Below are positions 1 through 10,531 of a DNA stretch of 64,000 bases, piece by piece. Numbering within the stretch: position 1 is the first letter of the stretch; every line of letters begins with the position of its first letter. A program made the position numbers and the translations under genes. This stretch comes from Symbiodinium sp. CCMP2592 (Eukaryota; Sar; Dinophyceae; Suessiales; Symbiodiniaceae): positions 115,382 through 179,381 of the forward strand of contig CAJNDT010000585.1 in NCBI GenBank assembly GCA_905221615.1, written 5' to 3'. The notes under the pieces are model-generated. The model searched no databases. It was not told where the DNA came from and saw nothing but the letters and a program-made list of their open reading frames with translations.

Positions 1-787
1 TTTCATTTTCATGTAAGGTTTTCTGACCATGCGAAGGTACCAAGCGTAGAGAGTCGGTCGCCACAGGGATAAGTGCGAGACTGCCAACGCGAGCATGGTT
101 CCACAACTGACCACTCCACCAGCGCATGAACATACTGCAATATATTCAGGGGAGAGGATCTCTTGATTGATGATTGCGCACCACCAACCAGACACCATGC
201 GGGTTTTGAAACCACTGTGCTGTTTGTTTCATTTCTGGTGGTTCCAGCCAAAACCGCAAACATGGATGCGCTGACTTAGGATAGCATCGATGGAGCATTT
301 CCTCGGCGTGCAAGATTTTTCACGGATTGTAGGAAAGCTTGGCCCTACCAATTTGTCTAGTTCCGTCTTTCTGCTGCCCAATCGTCCTTAGTACGAACAT
401 TTTCATTGATGCCTGAAGCAAAGACAACAGTATACCTTGAATGATTGGGATCAAGTCTTACTATACATGGCTCCCGTTTCGTTTGCGTGCCGATTCTCGA
501 AGCCACGGAGCCAGGAATTTGCGCCAGCAGTAACACCACTGTCATGTTCACATTGCGGGCAACGGGTGAGTTGACCTGTGAGGTGCACCCAAATCACGTT
601 ATTGGGCAGCTGTCGGCTGTAGGTGCTTGGTTTTGGCCATGTGCAAGTGGCGAAACAGCCTCCGCGAATGATGCGGCAAGAGGTGGGTCCTGAGCCACTA
701 CTATCAGCACCACTGCCATTCCCAGTACCGTACCAGCATCAGTAGCAGAATCACTACCACAACCACAACTGCCAGGTCAGTACAACA
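1..787. other. Unclassified sequence, no gene supported
   Basis: I see no MITE, telomere-like tract or recognisable gene here. Small open frames exist on both strands. The longest on the plus strand ends at a TGA at 691-693 and has a varied amino-acid composition, but at about 80 codons it is within chance expectation. It has no recognised motif. The sequence grades into a CTA microsatellite at the right edge. Confidence 0.5.
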
Positions 788-920
788 AGAACATTTCATA
801 CAACGACCACGACTACGACTACGACACTATTACTACGTCGCCCGTTGGGACGACAACAACAACTACTACTACCACTACCACTGCCACTGCTACGACAACT
901 ACTACGACGACGACTACTAT

Positions 921-965
<45 letters not shown>

Positions 966-1010
966 AACTACCACTGCTGCTACTTCCACTACCATTGCCA
1001 CTGCATTCCT
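788..1010 (+). repeat. CTA/ACG trinucleotide microsatellite
   Basis: The tract is built from CTA, CGA and CCA triplets. It has a pure CTA core at about 922-964 and degenerate flanks. Poly-Leu and poly-Val open frames on the two strands are translations of the repeat and are not taken as genes. Confidence 0.9.
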
Positions 1011-1589
1011 TCTACGTCTGCGTTACTATTTCATATACTGCTACTGGTACCTGCTACTGTTGTGACATAGGAGGCCTCTAGGTAAGCCAAGTTCTATTTT
1101 ATTTTCGGATTCGGTTTTGATTCAGTTTAGATTCAATAGCCAGATTCGGTTTTCATTCACTTATCATATGCGGTTTGCTTGGATGCGCGCTCTTTCCTTT
1201 TTCTCTTCCAACGGGCAGGAAGTTCCGGTCAAGCTCCACTTGCATGCAAAAAGAGTGTATGGACAAATACCATTTAACCTGCAGTCGCGGCAATGCCACG
1301 GTAGGGTATTAAATTTCGTCGTTGTCACCGTTGTCACCGCGTTGGCGTTGTCATCGTTGTCGTCGGCGTTGGCGTCGCAGTCGTGGCGGCCGGAAACTAA
1401 TCACTATACTGACTGACCATATGTAAGGACCCTTGACTTGACTCCATCCCAGTCTTATGCCAGGGTTCGAGGGGTGTGGCACGGAGAAGCGGGGCCGTGG
1501 TGGTGGGGGGGGGGTTGGCGTACCAGGTGGGGGGGTCCCAACCAAAATTGAATAGCGTTCCCACCGTCGAGCAGGAGTCCCAAACCAGG

Positions 1590-2320
1590 TTAGGTTGAAT
1601 TGAAACTGAATTGAAAATTGAATCGCGCGAGGCGTGGTTGAAGCAGCCAAAACGATGCCCAAACGGACTCAAAATTTGAATTGCTCGTGCCTTTCAACAA
1701 AAGCTGACCAGTTCAATTTCAATTCAATTTGCCAATTCAAAATTGAATTCAATTTCAATTCAAAATGGGCCTGGTTTTGGTTGGGGTCCCGGGGGGCCCA
1801 GTTTGAATCGAAAATTGAATTCAATTTTGAATTCAGAATCGAGTCCAAACCGGGTCCCAAATTGAATTCGATCCGCGACCTTTTTAGATTATAGCGAATT
1901 CAATTTTGAATTCAATTTTGAATTCAATTTGGGCCTCTTTAAGGGGGGGGGTCCGGACCCCCCCAAATTGAATTCAAAATTGAATTCAACATCGAGTCCA
2001 AACCGGGTCCCAAATTGAATTCGATCCGCGACCTTTTTAGATTACAGCGAATTCAATTTTGAATTCAATTTTCAATTCAAATTGGCCCTGCCGGGGCCCG
2101 ATCCCGGGGGGCGCCCGGAGGGGGGGTCCAGAGGCCGTTTTGGGGGGGTCCGGACCCCCCCAAATTGAATTCAAAATCGAATTCAAAATTGAATTCAAAA
2201 TTGAATTCGTTGTAATCTAAAAAGGTCGCGGATCGAATTCAATTTGGGACCCGGTTTGGACTCGATGTTGAATTCAATTTTGAATTCAATTTGGAATTCA
2301 ATTTTGAACTCAATTTGGGG
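1590..2320. repeat. GAATTC-rich palindromic repeat cluster
   Basis: AATTGAATTC and its complement recur dozens of times, separated by G and C runs. A longer module with GATCCGCGACCTTTTTAG next to GAGTCCAAACCGGGTCCC occurs three times: about 1836-1900 and 1986-2050 in direct orientation, and 2215-2275 inverted. The cluster can therefore form large foldback structures. The open frames across it, rich in E, F, I and N, are repeat translations. Confidence 0.85.
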
Positions 2321-2830
2321 GGGTCGGGACCCCCTCTCCGAACTCCCCGAAAACCCCTGCAGGGGCCCTCCCACGCCTTGGTGGGGGGCTCCCTCCTCCG
2401 GGGTGTGACCCCTCTTTGAAATTGAATTGGACCCCTTTTCCCCGCGCCCCCCAAAGCCCGACCGGACAACCCCCAAACCCTTCCCCCAAACCAAGCCCTC
2501 ATCGGACGACCCTTTGCCCTCGAACCTGGCTACGCTACTACGTACTCTGCTACTTACTTACTACTTCACGCGGTAGTGCCGGTAGTGACCGGTAGTGGCT
2601 CCTTACTTCCTGATGGTGGCGATTGGGAACACCAACTAGTAACTGGTATTCGTCCTTTCTGGCTCGTGGGTGCGGGCGAAGCCGAAGGAACCGAACTCGA
2701 ACCTGTGAGTGAATTGAGCCTCGGGTCCCCCCAAACAGCGACCCCCAAATTGAATTCATCATTGGAATTGAAACCGGATTGAAACTGAATTGGAAAATTA
2801 TCTGGTAAATTAGCAACCTAGAGGATTTTC
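2321..2830. other. GC-rich spacer, no gene supported
   Basis: C-rich, low-complexity DNA from 2321 to 2500 is followed by short TAC/GTA repeats near 2530-2600. From 2710 to 2800 GAATTC-type sequence returns. Nothing here supports a gene. Confidence 0.5.
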
Positions 2831-2831
2831 T

Positions 2832-2945
2832 ATGTCACAATGCTACTGCTTCTGCGACTGCCACTGCCGGTGTGACTGCGACGACGACTTGTACTACTAC
2901 TATCACCAGTACTACTACCACTTCTGTTACTACTGCTACTACTGT
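2832..2945 (+). repeat. Degenerate TGC/TAC trinucleotide tract
   Basis: The tract repeats triplets of the form TGY, TAC and GAY, reading as runs of Cys, Asp and Tyr codons in one frame. This looks like an eroded microsatellite of the CTA type seen elsewhere in the window. Confidence 0.6.
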
Positions 2946-3285
2946 TCAAGCCCTGAACTCCGAAGTCTCCTTCCCAAGAGCTGGGTTAGAGGCATCTGTA
3001 GTTGCATGCGCAAAACGCCAAGTGAATCGCTTGTGATATATGGACCCTGAACCCAAACTAAGTCTGAAACCATAATCTGAAAGGCTCACCTGGGCTTATG
3101 TTGCCGCTGGCGGATGCTGGTTACACCTTGCAAAGTGCTCGGCAACACTTCCATCTGGTCATGGGCGCTGCAGACTACCAGGCCTGATGCCTCCCTAATG
3201 CCCTTATGCCAATGGTTGAGGGCTCAAGTATGCAGGGCTAAGGGTTAATTTCTCGGAGTATAATCCTTGGGATACGTTGGTTAAG

Positions 3286-4000
3286 CTACCAGACCATCAG
3301 GTATTTGGATTCGTCGCTGTCACTGAACACCAGAACCCAAAAACATCCGCCGCCTTGCCTTTCGGGGACTCGAGCCTCCAACTTCGTCACATGCAATGTG
3401 CATTCCATGTTTGAGTCAGCAGCTTCGAATCATAAGTCCGTATGTTTGCTCATGCATTTGTGGTAGTCCACACTTAGGACGGTCTCTGGGATTCCAGGTT
3501 CCTGACGGTCGCACCAGGCCAGCGTGTGCGCATTGTGCAACTTGAAATAAACAGTGAAGAATTGCTGGTTGGTCTGAAGTAGCAATGCAGCAGGGCTTGT
3601 AACCGTACTTGACCAAATATTGATGATCGACTCACTACTAATCACGGTGTCACAGAATGTAAATAGGTGTGGGTTGTCGACACTGTGGGCTGTCGTGGTA
3701 TTCGTAGTCCTGGTCTTCATTTCAGGCAGAACATCGCTCAACCAAGCTGACTGCCATGTTTTCCATCTCAAGCGGTATGTCATAGTTACAGTCGCTTGTT
3801 GCGAACACCTCACTGCAGGCTAGAATGGGATTGTGCAATGCAACTTCATGCCAGGTACAACCGATCATGTTCTCCGGGGCTCTTGAGTGCGTGTAGCTAC
3901 ACTGTGACTTATGCAGGTTTGGCCACCCGGGCTGGAAGAGATTTCTCGCCCGTTGATCCGAGAACTGGACCGTGCAGCATTGCTTTAAATGGGGCTTTCC
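3286..4000 (-). pseudogene. Possible broken coding tract, unknown product
   Basis: On the minus strand one frame is open from the M6 element at about 4000 down to a TGA at 3722. It has varied composition, including IGCTWHEVALHNPILACSEV. A second frame, open after a TAG near 3830, continues to a TGA at 3430-3432 and includes INIWSSTVTSPAALLLQT. The same second frame reads on without another stop to a TAG at 3286-3288 and includes MECTLHVTKLEARVPERQ. The pattern fits a decayed gene with one frame change and one nonsense codon, or exons separated by introns I cannot place. No domain is recognised. Each piece alone could occur by chance, so this is a weak call. Confidence 0.2.
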
Positions 4001-4095
4001 GAAAATTAGGGGCACCTTATTCGGGGGTCCTTATAATGAGGATCATACTATGTGGTACTATTTTAAGGTCCCCTATTTTCGGAAATCCCAAATGG
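3989..4095. mobile_element. M6 MITE
   Basis: A palindrome with arms reading GCTTTCCGAAAATTAGGGG and its complement, and a centre with GGTCCTTATAAT. It abuts the upstream end of the broken coding-like tract on the minus strand. This family has seven near-complete copies and at least two half copies in the window. Confidence 0.8.
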
Positions 4096-4189
4096 GCTTG
4101 TGAGATCGATGATGTACGGATGCAATTGCGGATTGATTTCGTTTGGGCTAGGGACTCTGGCCCGGCTTCTCCCCAGAAGTCCCTAACCG

Positions 4190-4300
4190 CTCAACCCTAT
4201 AAACTTAAACCCCTAACCCTTATGAAAAAAAACCCTAACCCTGGACCCCTAAACCCTTCTAACCCGAAGCCCTAAACCCCAACCCCTAAACCCCTGTAAA
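4190..4300 (-). repeat. Telomere-like CCCTAAA tract
   Basis: Degenerate CCCTAAAC heptamers and octamers with the C-rich strand on plus. It runs straight into the M1 element that follows. Confidence 0.75.
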
Positions 4301-4303
4301 CCC

Positions 4304-4439
4304 TATTTGGAGGGTCGGGGGACTTAGCAACTGGTATTTTTAAGGACTTATAAGTACCAGAACCCTAATCAGGGTCCCTTTTAGGGTCCTTATAAGTCTA
4401 CTTACTACCTACTTACTTAGTCCCTCGACCCCCCAAGTA
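4304..4439. mobile_element. M1 MITE (GGGTCG subtype)
   Basis: Terminal inverted repeats read TTGGAGGGTCGGGGGACTTA on the left, matched in complement on the right. The interior contains GGACTTATAAGTACC and its partner. It is the same subtype, in opposite orientation, as the copy at 24.2 kb. Confidence 0.8.
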
Positions 4440-4697
4440 ACCCCCTAGACCCCGAGCCCGGCCCTCCAAAGAGCCGGACTCCCGGATGCCGCAACGACAT
4501 CATACCAAGACCCTGAATCGCTGCAGTTCTTGTCGACTCGTGGGGTTTAGAGATTTTTGGTAAACCCCCAAAAGTAGATAATCTGATTTAAGGTCAATTA
4601 GTGAGGGATGCCGTATAGATTACTCTTGAGGCTGTTGGGTTTCCAACTGTTGGGCTTCTACTGTGCCCTAAACCCTAAAGCACTCGCCTTGTTTTCG

Positions 4698-4809
4698 TTC
4701 TGGTGCAAGAGAACGACAACTCTGTTCAGAACTCTTCTGAGACCCTTAGCCCTTAAGCACTAGCCTTTTTTCTTTCTGGTGCAAGAGAACGGCAACTCTG
4801 TTCAGAACA
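4698..4809 (+). repeat. Direct repeat pair, about 35 bp
   Basis: A block beginning TTCTGGTGCAAGAGAACG and ending CTCTGTTCAGAAC occurs at 4698-4732 and 4775-4809 with one or two differences, a period of 77 bp. It lies in otherwise unclassified sequence. Confidence 0.75.
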
Positions 4810-4975
4810 ATTCGGAGAAGAGAGCGGAAATCAGTTTACCTCAGACCCAATGGTTATCGCATGTGATCGCCACCTCGTAGGGTTTAAGGGGGCCAGGCTG
4901 GGTTCGGCGCTTCTATAAGAAAAGAATACCTCGAGGGTCTGCCCAATCACGTTTTGAGGGTACCTAGTTTTGTGG

Positions 4976-5070
4976 TTACCCCAAGGCCCCATAGTGGTTC
5001 CTGTTTGTGGTTCATATCTAGAACCCTATAAGGTAATCCCAAAAAGGAACTACTTTGGGGCCTATGGGTA
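4976..5070. mobile_element. M7 MITE, diverged
   Basis: The right arm reads AAAAAGGAACTACTTTGGGG and the left arm is a diverged complement. The centre, GAACCCTATAAGGTAATCCC, is typical of the family. Confidence 0.75.
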
Positions 5071-5197
5071 GTATGATCCAAGCCCCAAGCCCCTAATTCT
5101 AAATAGTAAGGTCCCTATACTATACCCTTATGGTAACCCTTATATAGTCCCCGTAAAAGGAACCCTAAGCAGTACGATCCAAGCCCCAAGCCCCTAA
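5070..5197 (+). repeat. 27-bp direct repeats flanking a palindromic insert
   Basis: The motif GATCCAAGCCCCAAGCCCC, with flanking bases, occurs at 5070-5096 and 5171-5197. About 75 bp of partly palindromic DNA (CCTATACTATACCC and similar) lies between. This may be a local duplication or an insertion. Confidence 0.6.
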
Positions 5198-5490
5198 ACT
5201 GTGAAAGCAGGAAGCCCTTTGCCAGTCACTTCTCCGGCTAATACCCGGTGGTCGCATGATGGAGGCGAGACAGCCGAAGTTTCTGGGGACGGACTGCTTT
5301 GGGATTTATCGACTTCGCAGCCCTCAGCCCTAGAATCCTAAAGCCCCAAAACCTCAACTCTGAATTGGGATCCTTGCATTCATTTTCGACGGTCTTCAGG
5401 CTAGCACTCCTCGTTCAACGTGGCTTTCTGGGATTCCCGCTAGGTTTTCACAGGCTATAGTCTTAGCTGAGTGTCTTAGCTGTTGCCGTC

Positions 5491-5604
5491 TACTTGGAGG
5501 ATCATGGGACTTAGTAAGTAAGGTTATAAGTACCTTAAGTGGGGTTATAAGTATAGTTACCCTAATTATAGCCCCAGTTACTAAGTCCCATGATCCTTTA
5601 AGTA
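5491..5604. mobile_element. M1 MITE
   Basis: The left end is TACTTGGAGGATCATGGGAC and the right end is its imperfect complement with TTTAAGTA. The interior repeats GGTTATAAGTA. This is a canonical copy of the most abundant family in the window. Confidence 0.9.
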
Positions 5605-6777
5605 ACTTTTGTCTCTGAGCTATGCATCAACAGGCAAGGCAGAGATGGGGAGACAGACAATCCCAAAGGGTCCAAGCAGTATAGTATGCAAGATCCAAGT
5701 ATCTACAAAACACCTACTATATTGCTACTTGGTCTGCTGTTGTTGCTAGTCGCTGCTGCTGCTGCCGCCATCTTTGCTGCTCTTGTCAGGTGCCCAAACG
5801 TCCACATACGCATACTTAGGTGTCGCTGGGACAGGTAACCTGCGCGAAGGATTATAGAGCTAGCTCATGTTGTGTTGCGCTGGGTTGTGTGGACAAGCTG
5901 GTGAGTTTAACCCATGCATGCTACTTCATCACGACACAACATTCAAGTCGCTTGGTAGGGCGAAATCGTCTCACCTGCCAGATTAGGCTTTCAGGGCCTT
6001 AGGGTATTGTTTGGAGGGGGTCGGGGCGGTGTGGTGTTTGATTGTCGAAGTCTTGTTCAGGCATTATGTGTACAGCCCTGCACACTGGAACATTACTGTA
6101 TCAAGTAAAATGGCCCTAAGCGCCAAACCCCCACATCTTTGGCCCTTCAGCCGCTTTGACCCGGGAAGTCTTCTCTCAGGAAGAGAGAGAGCGAGATGGG
6201 AAGTAGAGGCAATTTAGGTCAGCTTTAACCCCATAAGGGCCCAATGAACCTATTAACAAATATGGACTTGGGTTCAGGGTAGCAGTGTTGTAGGCTTGTG
6301 TTGGGAGAGCATATGATTGCTAGGTATTTGGACCCTTTAGTGAGGGGAAGCTGGGAGCAAGGAAGTTATGTCAAACGCCTTCATGTAAGTTGCAAGCCAA
6401 AATACAGTTAGGATTCCAAACTAAGCCTTATACTGTCTCATTCATCATATATAAATATGAACCCTAGGCGCTCCCCTCGATTAGATTGCCTCCGAATGAA
6501 TGTATGTTGATTCTAAACCCGAGAGAACTCATTTTCATTCTAAGCCCTAGAACCCGGAACCCTAAACCATCTCAGGGTAGTACAGTAGAAGCCCGAAAGT
6601 TGGAAACCCGTAGCCTGAATCCTTAAGAGTCATGTACAGGTGAATCTCAGCGCTAATTGTCCTTAATCCGATTTCCAACAGTATGGGGTTCACCTTAACC
6701 CTAAGGCTCAAAATAGCCCAAAAGCCCTCTATGGTCTTTGGGCCCAAAAGCCTAAAAATATACGAGTCCTTAGAGCC
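5605..6777. other. Unclassified sequence, no gene supported
   Basis: Mixed sequence with a short GCTGCTGCTGCTGCC run near 5750-5770 and two small plus-strand frames at 5820-6217. Those frames show no domain and are of chance length. No MITE termini are seen. Confidence 0.45.
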
Positions 6778-7011
6778 TGCTTGGAGGGGCAGAGGACTTA
6801 GTAAGTGGGTTACAAGTCGGGTCATAATCGGGGTAACTCGATTTAGGGTACTTATAACCCTACTTACAACCTACTTACTAAGTCCCCTGCCCCTCCAAGT
6901 AGACCCTAAACCCTGAACCCTAGACCTCATAGATCCCATTAAAAGGAACCCTATAGATCCCTTTAAGGAGCCCTTTAAGAGCCTTTACTAAGTCCCCTGC
7001 CCCTCCAAGTA
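6778..7011. mobile_element. Compound M1 element with telomere-like spacer
   Basis: A complete M1 of the GGGGCAG subtype occupies 6778-6901. It is followed by CCCTAAACCC-type heptamers, then two GATCCCNTTAAAGG-like motifs, then a second M1 right end at about 6985-7011. The same order of parts recurs at 24.4, 42.1 and 51.5 kb, so it appears to have spread as a unit. Confidence 0.8.
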
Positions 7012-7071
7012 AGGGTAAAGCACTCCCAGGCCGCCTGGCGACGAGCCTCGGAGGTGGGAACTCTTGTGGTC

Positions 7072-7177
7072 CCTAAGGCTCCATGTCCCCATATAGTAGG
7101 TACTTAGGCCTTAAAGGGGTCCCTATATGGGTACTTTAAGGCCTAAGTACCAACTATATGGGTACATGGAGCCTTTG
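7072..7177. mobile_element. M5 MITE
   Basis: Arms GGCTCCATGTCCCCATATAG and its complement surround a near-perfect palindrome containing GTACTTAGGCCTTAAAG. Confidence 0.8.
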
Positions 7178-7204
7178 TGGGTTTGAGCCGGGGGGGAGTA
7201 GGGC

Positions 7205-7409
7205 GTACTTGGAGGATCATCGGACTTAGTACGGTTGATGATGTAAATCCTGCATTACTTTAAGGACCCAAACTATGGGAATTATGGTCTATTCCTTATT
7301 AAGGGTAATGCAGGGTTTATATCATCAACCGTAAGTAGAGTTATAAGTACCTTAGCTGTAGTTACCCTTCTTCTAACCCCAATTGCTAAGTCCCATGATC
7401 CTTTAAGCA
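7205..7409. mobile_element. M1 MITE interrupted by M4
   Basis: The left half ends in GGACTTAGT at 7230 and the right half resumes at 7333 with AGTAGAGTTATAAGTACC. Removing the M4 element with one TA restores a normal M1 of about 103 bp. Confidence 0.85.
7232..7331. mobile_element. M4 MITE nested in M1
   Basis: The left end reads CGGTTGATGATGTAAATCC and the right end GGTTTATATCATCAACCG. TA dinucleotides flank both sides (7230-7231 and 7332-7333). TA duplication is typical of Tc1/mariner-type insertion, though other superfamilies can also target TA. Confidence 0.85.
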
Positions 7410-7445
7410 GGGACTCGGGTTCCGGGAGTCAGCCTCGCAGGGGCC

Positions 7446-7492
7446 AGGGGTTTAGGGTTTAGGGTCGGGGTTTAGGGTTTAGGGTTTAGGGG
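7446..7492 (+). repeat. Telomere-like TTTAGGG tract
   Basis: Five or so TTTAGGG units with small variants lie with the G-rich strand on plus. It is an interstitial tract about 40 bp from an M1 element. Confidence 0.85.
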
Positions 7493-7879
7493 GTGCTCAG
7501 CCGCTCCATTTGTTGGTGTTTGTTTTTCTTTCTGGTTAGGCCTGGTATTTGTTTTACCTTGAAGCTTCCTTGCGAAATCCATACCTACTAGTACAGTTTA
7601 TACCAGTCTGGTAATATTCAACCTTGGGCTTTTTTAAAATTACAAGGATAGGAAAAGTTTGCATCAATAACGGTGTTCCTTGGCCAGCTTTCCCTAAACC
7701 CTAAACTCCCAAACCCCCACTTGCAGAAACCCTTTCACCCTAAACTTGAGCCACGGTTTAGGGTTTAGGGTTTAGGGGCCCTAAACCCTCTTCTTTTTGC
7801 AAAGGGCCAGGAGACGAAAGGCAGAATCCGCGAAGCCTTCAGACCCCAGGGTTTCCCCGCGGGTTTAGGAGCTAGGACC

Positions 7880-7975
7880 TAGAGTAGGCCCTTATTCCCT
7901 TTTTTAGGGTTCAGGTTCCCTTATAAGCCCCTCTAAACCAAGAAGGGCACCCTTTTTATTCCTAGGTTACTCTTG
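7880..7975. repeat. Dispersed palindromic repeat (pair with 21.9 kb)
   Basis: The right end CCCTTTTTATTCCTAGGTTA is shared almost exactly with a sequence at about 21967-21993. Upstream, CCCTTTTTT and TAAG motifs suggest an eroded palindrome. It may be another MITE family with only two copies here. Confidence 0.5.
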
Positions 7976-8082
7976 GGTCTAGGGAGGGTTAAGGGTTTTG
8001 GGTTTAGGGTTCATGAGGGTTTGGGGTTTGGCGTCTGCGGTTTTAGGCCATCCAAAACTTAAAACCGAGGCCCTCTAGCCTA

Positions 8083-8198
8083 GATGGGAGTTTCCGAACG
8101 ACAGGGGTACCTCATATTTTGGGGTCCTTAGAATCCGGATCCTACTACTTACTTAGGGCACTATATCAGGATCCCCCTATTTTCGGAAACCCCCATAT
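8083..8198. mobile_element. M6 MITE
   Basis: Arms ATGGGAGTTTCCGAACG and TTTCGGAAACCCCCAT bound a centre with GGGGTCCTTAGAATCCGGAT. The two arms have diverged slightly. Confidence 0.8.
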
Positions 8199-8459
8199 AA
8201 GTGGTAGAAAACTTCTTAATTCTTAGGTAGGGTTTGGGCTCATGGGAGACCGCGGAGCTTCACACACCCATTTGGGAGTTAGGATTAGGGGACCCTCGGG
8301 GATATAGACCGTCTCAATAAGGTCCCTTTCAAGAGAACCAGAAGTAGGGTTCAGAAGGGGTAGCTTTTAAGGGGTCTCCCTCATCATGCTACCCCCCAAT
8401 GGCTAGGCCACAGGAGATGCCTCAGTCTGGGATGCTTTCAGCTACTTCGCGCCGCCCGG

Positions 8460-8610
8460 CCACGGGTCCATTGGGATTTAGGGTGTGGGGATTTACGGCT
8501 GAGGGTTTGGGGGGTTAAGGGTGCGGGGTTTAGAGTTTAAGGGTTGAGGGGTTCGGGATGTAGGGCTAAGGGTTTGGGGGTTAGGGTTTAGGGGTTTCTG
8601 CTTTGGGGTT
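8460..8610 (+). repeat. Degenerate telomere-like TTTAGGG tract
   Basis: GGGTTTAGGG-like units with many substitutions, G-rich strand on plus. It is more eroded than the arrays at 7.4 and 13 kb. Confidence 0.65.
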
Positions 8611-8924
8611 AAGGGTTTACCGAGGGGGAGCTTGAATTATTTGTGGGAGGCTCTCGGTTGTACGGCTGATGAGTAAGTTTTGAGGGCTCAGGGTTTAGGA
8701 CATATCTTTGTGGATTGGAGTCTTCAATATCTAGTGAGTCCAGTGTTAAGGGTTCAGGACATGTTTGTGTTCTGCGGGGTTCAGTGTCATCAGGGTTGGG
8801 TGTTCAGGGCCCGCGACACACGGTAACATTTCAGTTTAAGGATGAGTCATTATTGGCGTAATCGAGGCACGGCAAGGATTGTTAAGGATACTTTCTGTGG
8901 CTCTTGGAGAGCAGTCCTTTCACA

Positions 8925-9032
8925 TATGGGAGTTTCCGAAAGTTAGGGGTACCTTACTTTGGGATCCTTATAATAAGGATCCTACTATTTAGAGTACTGT
9001 ATTAGGGTCCCCTGTTTTCGGAAGCTCCCATA
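8925..9032. mobile_element. M6 MITE
   Basis: Near-consensus copy: TATGGGAGTTTCCGAAAG on the left and TTTTCGGAAGCTCCCATA on the right, with the core TTTAGAGTACTGTATTAGGG. Confidence 0.9.
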
Positions 9033-9047
9033 TAACCCTAAACCCAG

Positions 9048-9112
9048 CTAAGCCCTAATATAGTACCCTAAATAGAAGGATCCCTATTATAATTCGGAAA
9101 CTCCCATATATC
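9048..9112. mobile_element. M6 half copy
   Basis: Only the right half is present, from AATATAGTACCCTAAATAG to TTCGGAAACTCCCATA. It lies 16 bp from the complete copy at 8.9-9.0 kb, suggesting a local duplication or a deleted second insertion. Confidence 0.75.
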
Positions 9113-9168
9113 ACCTCTGCATCATGGGATCCGAGCAGGAGTAGATGGAGAGAGCACCGAGAGGTAAC

Positions 9169-9262
9169 TACCCAGGGGCTCCATAGTAGTTCCTTTTTGG
9201 GAGTACCTTATAGGATTCTATATATGAAACCCAAAAAAGAACTACTATGGAGCCTCTGGGTA
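9169..9262. mobile_element. M7 MITE
   Basis: Arms CCCAGGGGCTCCATAGTAG and CTACTATGGAGCCTCTGGG enclose TTCCTTTTTGGGAGTACC and its complement. A clean palindrome. Confidence 0.9.
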
Positions 9263-9579
9263 CTTTGAAACGTCATTGTTAACTGCCGAGCTGCTGTGTA
9301 GAGCTGCTGTGACTTATGATCTTGGTGTTAAGGCTTAGGGTTTAGGTTTCAGGGGGTTGCGGCGGACGTGGGCGAGGTGTGGGAAGGTAAGGCATACGAG
9401 AACAGATCGACTGTTGCACCCTCCTGCAAGCCTTTACAGCGTTGCAGGGCACAGTAGCATCGGAGAAGCGTAGAAAATGTGTTCGCCCTGTTGGCTGCAT
9501 AGGCATTTCACACCCTTCTAGGCAGCATGTAGACACCAGAGCTTAAGCCCGAAGAACGAACCTACTCCCTATAGGTAGA

Positions 9580-9773
9580 AATATGTGTGTGTATATATAT
9601 ATATATATATATACACATATAGTTGCATTTATGATACATATACAGACACACACATGCGATCTGTCCATCTATGTCTCCGTATGTGTGAGAAAATCCGTGT
9701 GTGTGTATATATATATGTATAACAAGCACACACTCATGTTGTATATACTTACACATGTTGTTGTACTCACTTG

Positions 9774-9804
<31 letters not shown>

Positions 9805-9925
9805 GTGTACATGCATTTAGGTAGGTACTTAGGTAGCTAGGTAGGTGCGTAGGTAGGTATATATGTAGGTATATTACATATATGCACAGATGTCTTAGTA
9901 TTACATTTATTTATTTATGTGTATA
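9580..9925. repeat. TA/CA microsatellite block
   Basis: Runs of TA (about 9592-9612 and 9780-9804) alternate with TG/CA-rich DNA, followed by a GGTAGGTA-type tetranucleotide run near 9818-9860. Open frames here are repeat translations. Confidence 0.85.
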
Positions 9926-10531
9926 TATACTAACCCCAAACCCAAAAGCCTAAACCGGTACTAAACATATCAGTGTCAGCATGGACCTTCGGCGTCGTTT
10001 CGAACCTAGGACTGGGGATGCAGCAGAGACCAGCCACAGCCTCGGTTCAGACTGGATTAGGGGTCTTTGGGTTTAGGGATTTTTGCGGTTTTAGGGTTTA
10101 GGGTTTCGAAGGTTTCGGATTCATAGGGTTTAGGGTTGAAGATAGTTTTCGTATCATTATCAGCAGCCCTGGAAGAACTGTTTACAAGACGTTATCTAAC
10201 AGGTCGGAAGTGAAGGTTTAGGACGGAAACCGCAGAACCCTCAACCCCCCACCCCCAAAATCCTCAACCCAAGATTTTTCTGAGGTGCTGTTGACCTTTC
10301 GATGGCCGCTCACACCGCAGCTTGGACCACAGCATAGCCGCAGAGACTGTTCCGAGGGTTTGGCTTTCGGGGCAGGTTCTCATCAAGCATGGCATGACGG
10401 TTTTCGTCTGGAAGTAGACTTACCTTCTGCCCTGAACTCCAAACCCAAAAAGGAACCCTGAAAGGAACATTAAACGGAATGCTAAAGCCCTAAACCAAAA
10501 CACTTAAGACCCTGAAGCCGAAAGCGAACCC

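Noticed and set aside
3430-3432. Reassigned TGA stop codon
   Set aside because: A single in-frame TGA in an unproven coding tract is not evidence, and TGA also terminates other candidate frames (12424, 31336, 36111).
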